Shown: piece after piece, positions 5,115 through 5,163 of the stretch
Numbering within the stretch: the first letter of the stretch is position 1
Layout of the letters: every line of letters begins with the position of its first letter
Assembly: GCA_020443945.1 (NCBI GenBank)
Contig: JAIZWN010000653.1
Span: forward strand, 1 to 5,163
DNA length: 5,163 nt
Direction: 5' to 3'
Source of the DNA: Candidatus Thiosymbion ectosymbiont of Robbea hypermnestra
GTDB taxonomy: Bacteria; Pseudomonadota; Gammaproteobacteria; Chromatiales; Chromatiaceae
Program-made: the position numbers and the translations under genes
Notes under the pieces: generated by a model
The model's input: the letters and a program-made list of their open reading frames with translations, nothing else
Databases searched by the model: none
What the model was told of the DNA's origin: nothing

Positions 5115-5163
5115 CGAGCTTGCAATAGGGGTAGCTATTCCTGCGCTCACGCGCCTCGCGGCT

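Larger units (their letters stand above)
4926..5163. other. Non-coding right edge, rich in inverted repeats
   Basis: No convincing gene lies here. A minus-strand frame stays open from the window edge to a TGA at 4951-4953 (70 residues, Arg/Ser-rich, crossing the hairpins). It could be the tail of a gene to the right, but I see no family signal in it. There is no intrinsic terminator with a T-run after the radical SAM gene. The stretch contains the two large stem-loops listed separately and a small one, AATAG (5124-5128) / CTATT (5135-5139). Confidence 0.5.

Noticed and set aside
4295..5128. A 277-codon plus-strand frame overlapping the radical SAM gene and the right edge
   Set aside because: It is a shifted frame of the radical SAM gene with Gly/Arg/Ala-rich composition and then crosses the hairpins; no motif supports it.
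4951..5163. A minus-strand frame open to the window edge (70 residues)
   Set aside because: It has no family signal and crosses the strong inverted repeats. It could be the tail of a gene lying to the right, but the sequence at hand does not support calling it.

Overview
The window suggests a high-GC gammaproteobacterium that stores polyhydroxyalkanoate (PHA). The genus cannot be read from this sequence. The suggestion rests on the mix of genes: a small phasin, an Lgt with the full family signature, a YefM/YoeB toxin-antitoxin pair and a radical SAM protein of the PA0069 type. No rRNA, tRNA, CRISPR array, transposase or integrase is visible. There are six intact protein-coding genes that I regard as secure and one more, the L,D-transpeptidase, whose start is uncertain.

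Left part (1-772): a non-coding stretch with GGCTTGGT repeats leads into a sigma70-like promoter. A strong inverted repeat, which looks like a PhaR operator, overlaps the expected transcription start. Then comes a 119-residue phasin gene on the plus strand, closed by a textbook intrinsic terminator. The T-tract of that terminator overlaps the stop codon of the convergent lgt gene.

Middle part (770-3029, minus strand): a two-gene envelope unit holds an L,D-transpeptidase with a lipoprotein signal peptide, followed 34 nt later by lgt. The product of lgt is the enzyme that would lipidate the transpeptidase precursor. Upstream of that unit is a repeat-rich gap, then a DJ-1/PfpI family gene with a clear Shine-Dalgarno sequence. 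The repeat in this gap resembles the one at the left edge of the window, so the phasin/lgt/transpeptidase block lies between two related repeat copies.

Right part (3030-5163, plus strand): a 250-nt gap carries a compact hairpin and a long-spaced inverted repeat that may be a toxin-antitoxin operator. It is followed by yefM-like and yoeB-like genes that overlap by 20 nt. Only 4 nt after the toxin stop codon, a GTG-initiated PA0069-like radical SAM gene begins, so the three genes look like one transcription unit. The last 240 nt are non-coding and dense in inverted repeats, possibly a repetitive element cut by the window edge.

I do not see a clearly new multi-gene system. The most interesting points are the phasin operator, the radical SAM gene attached to a toxin-antitoxin pair, and the folded DNA at the right edge.
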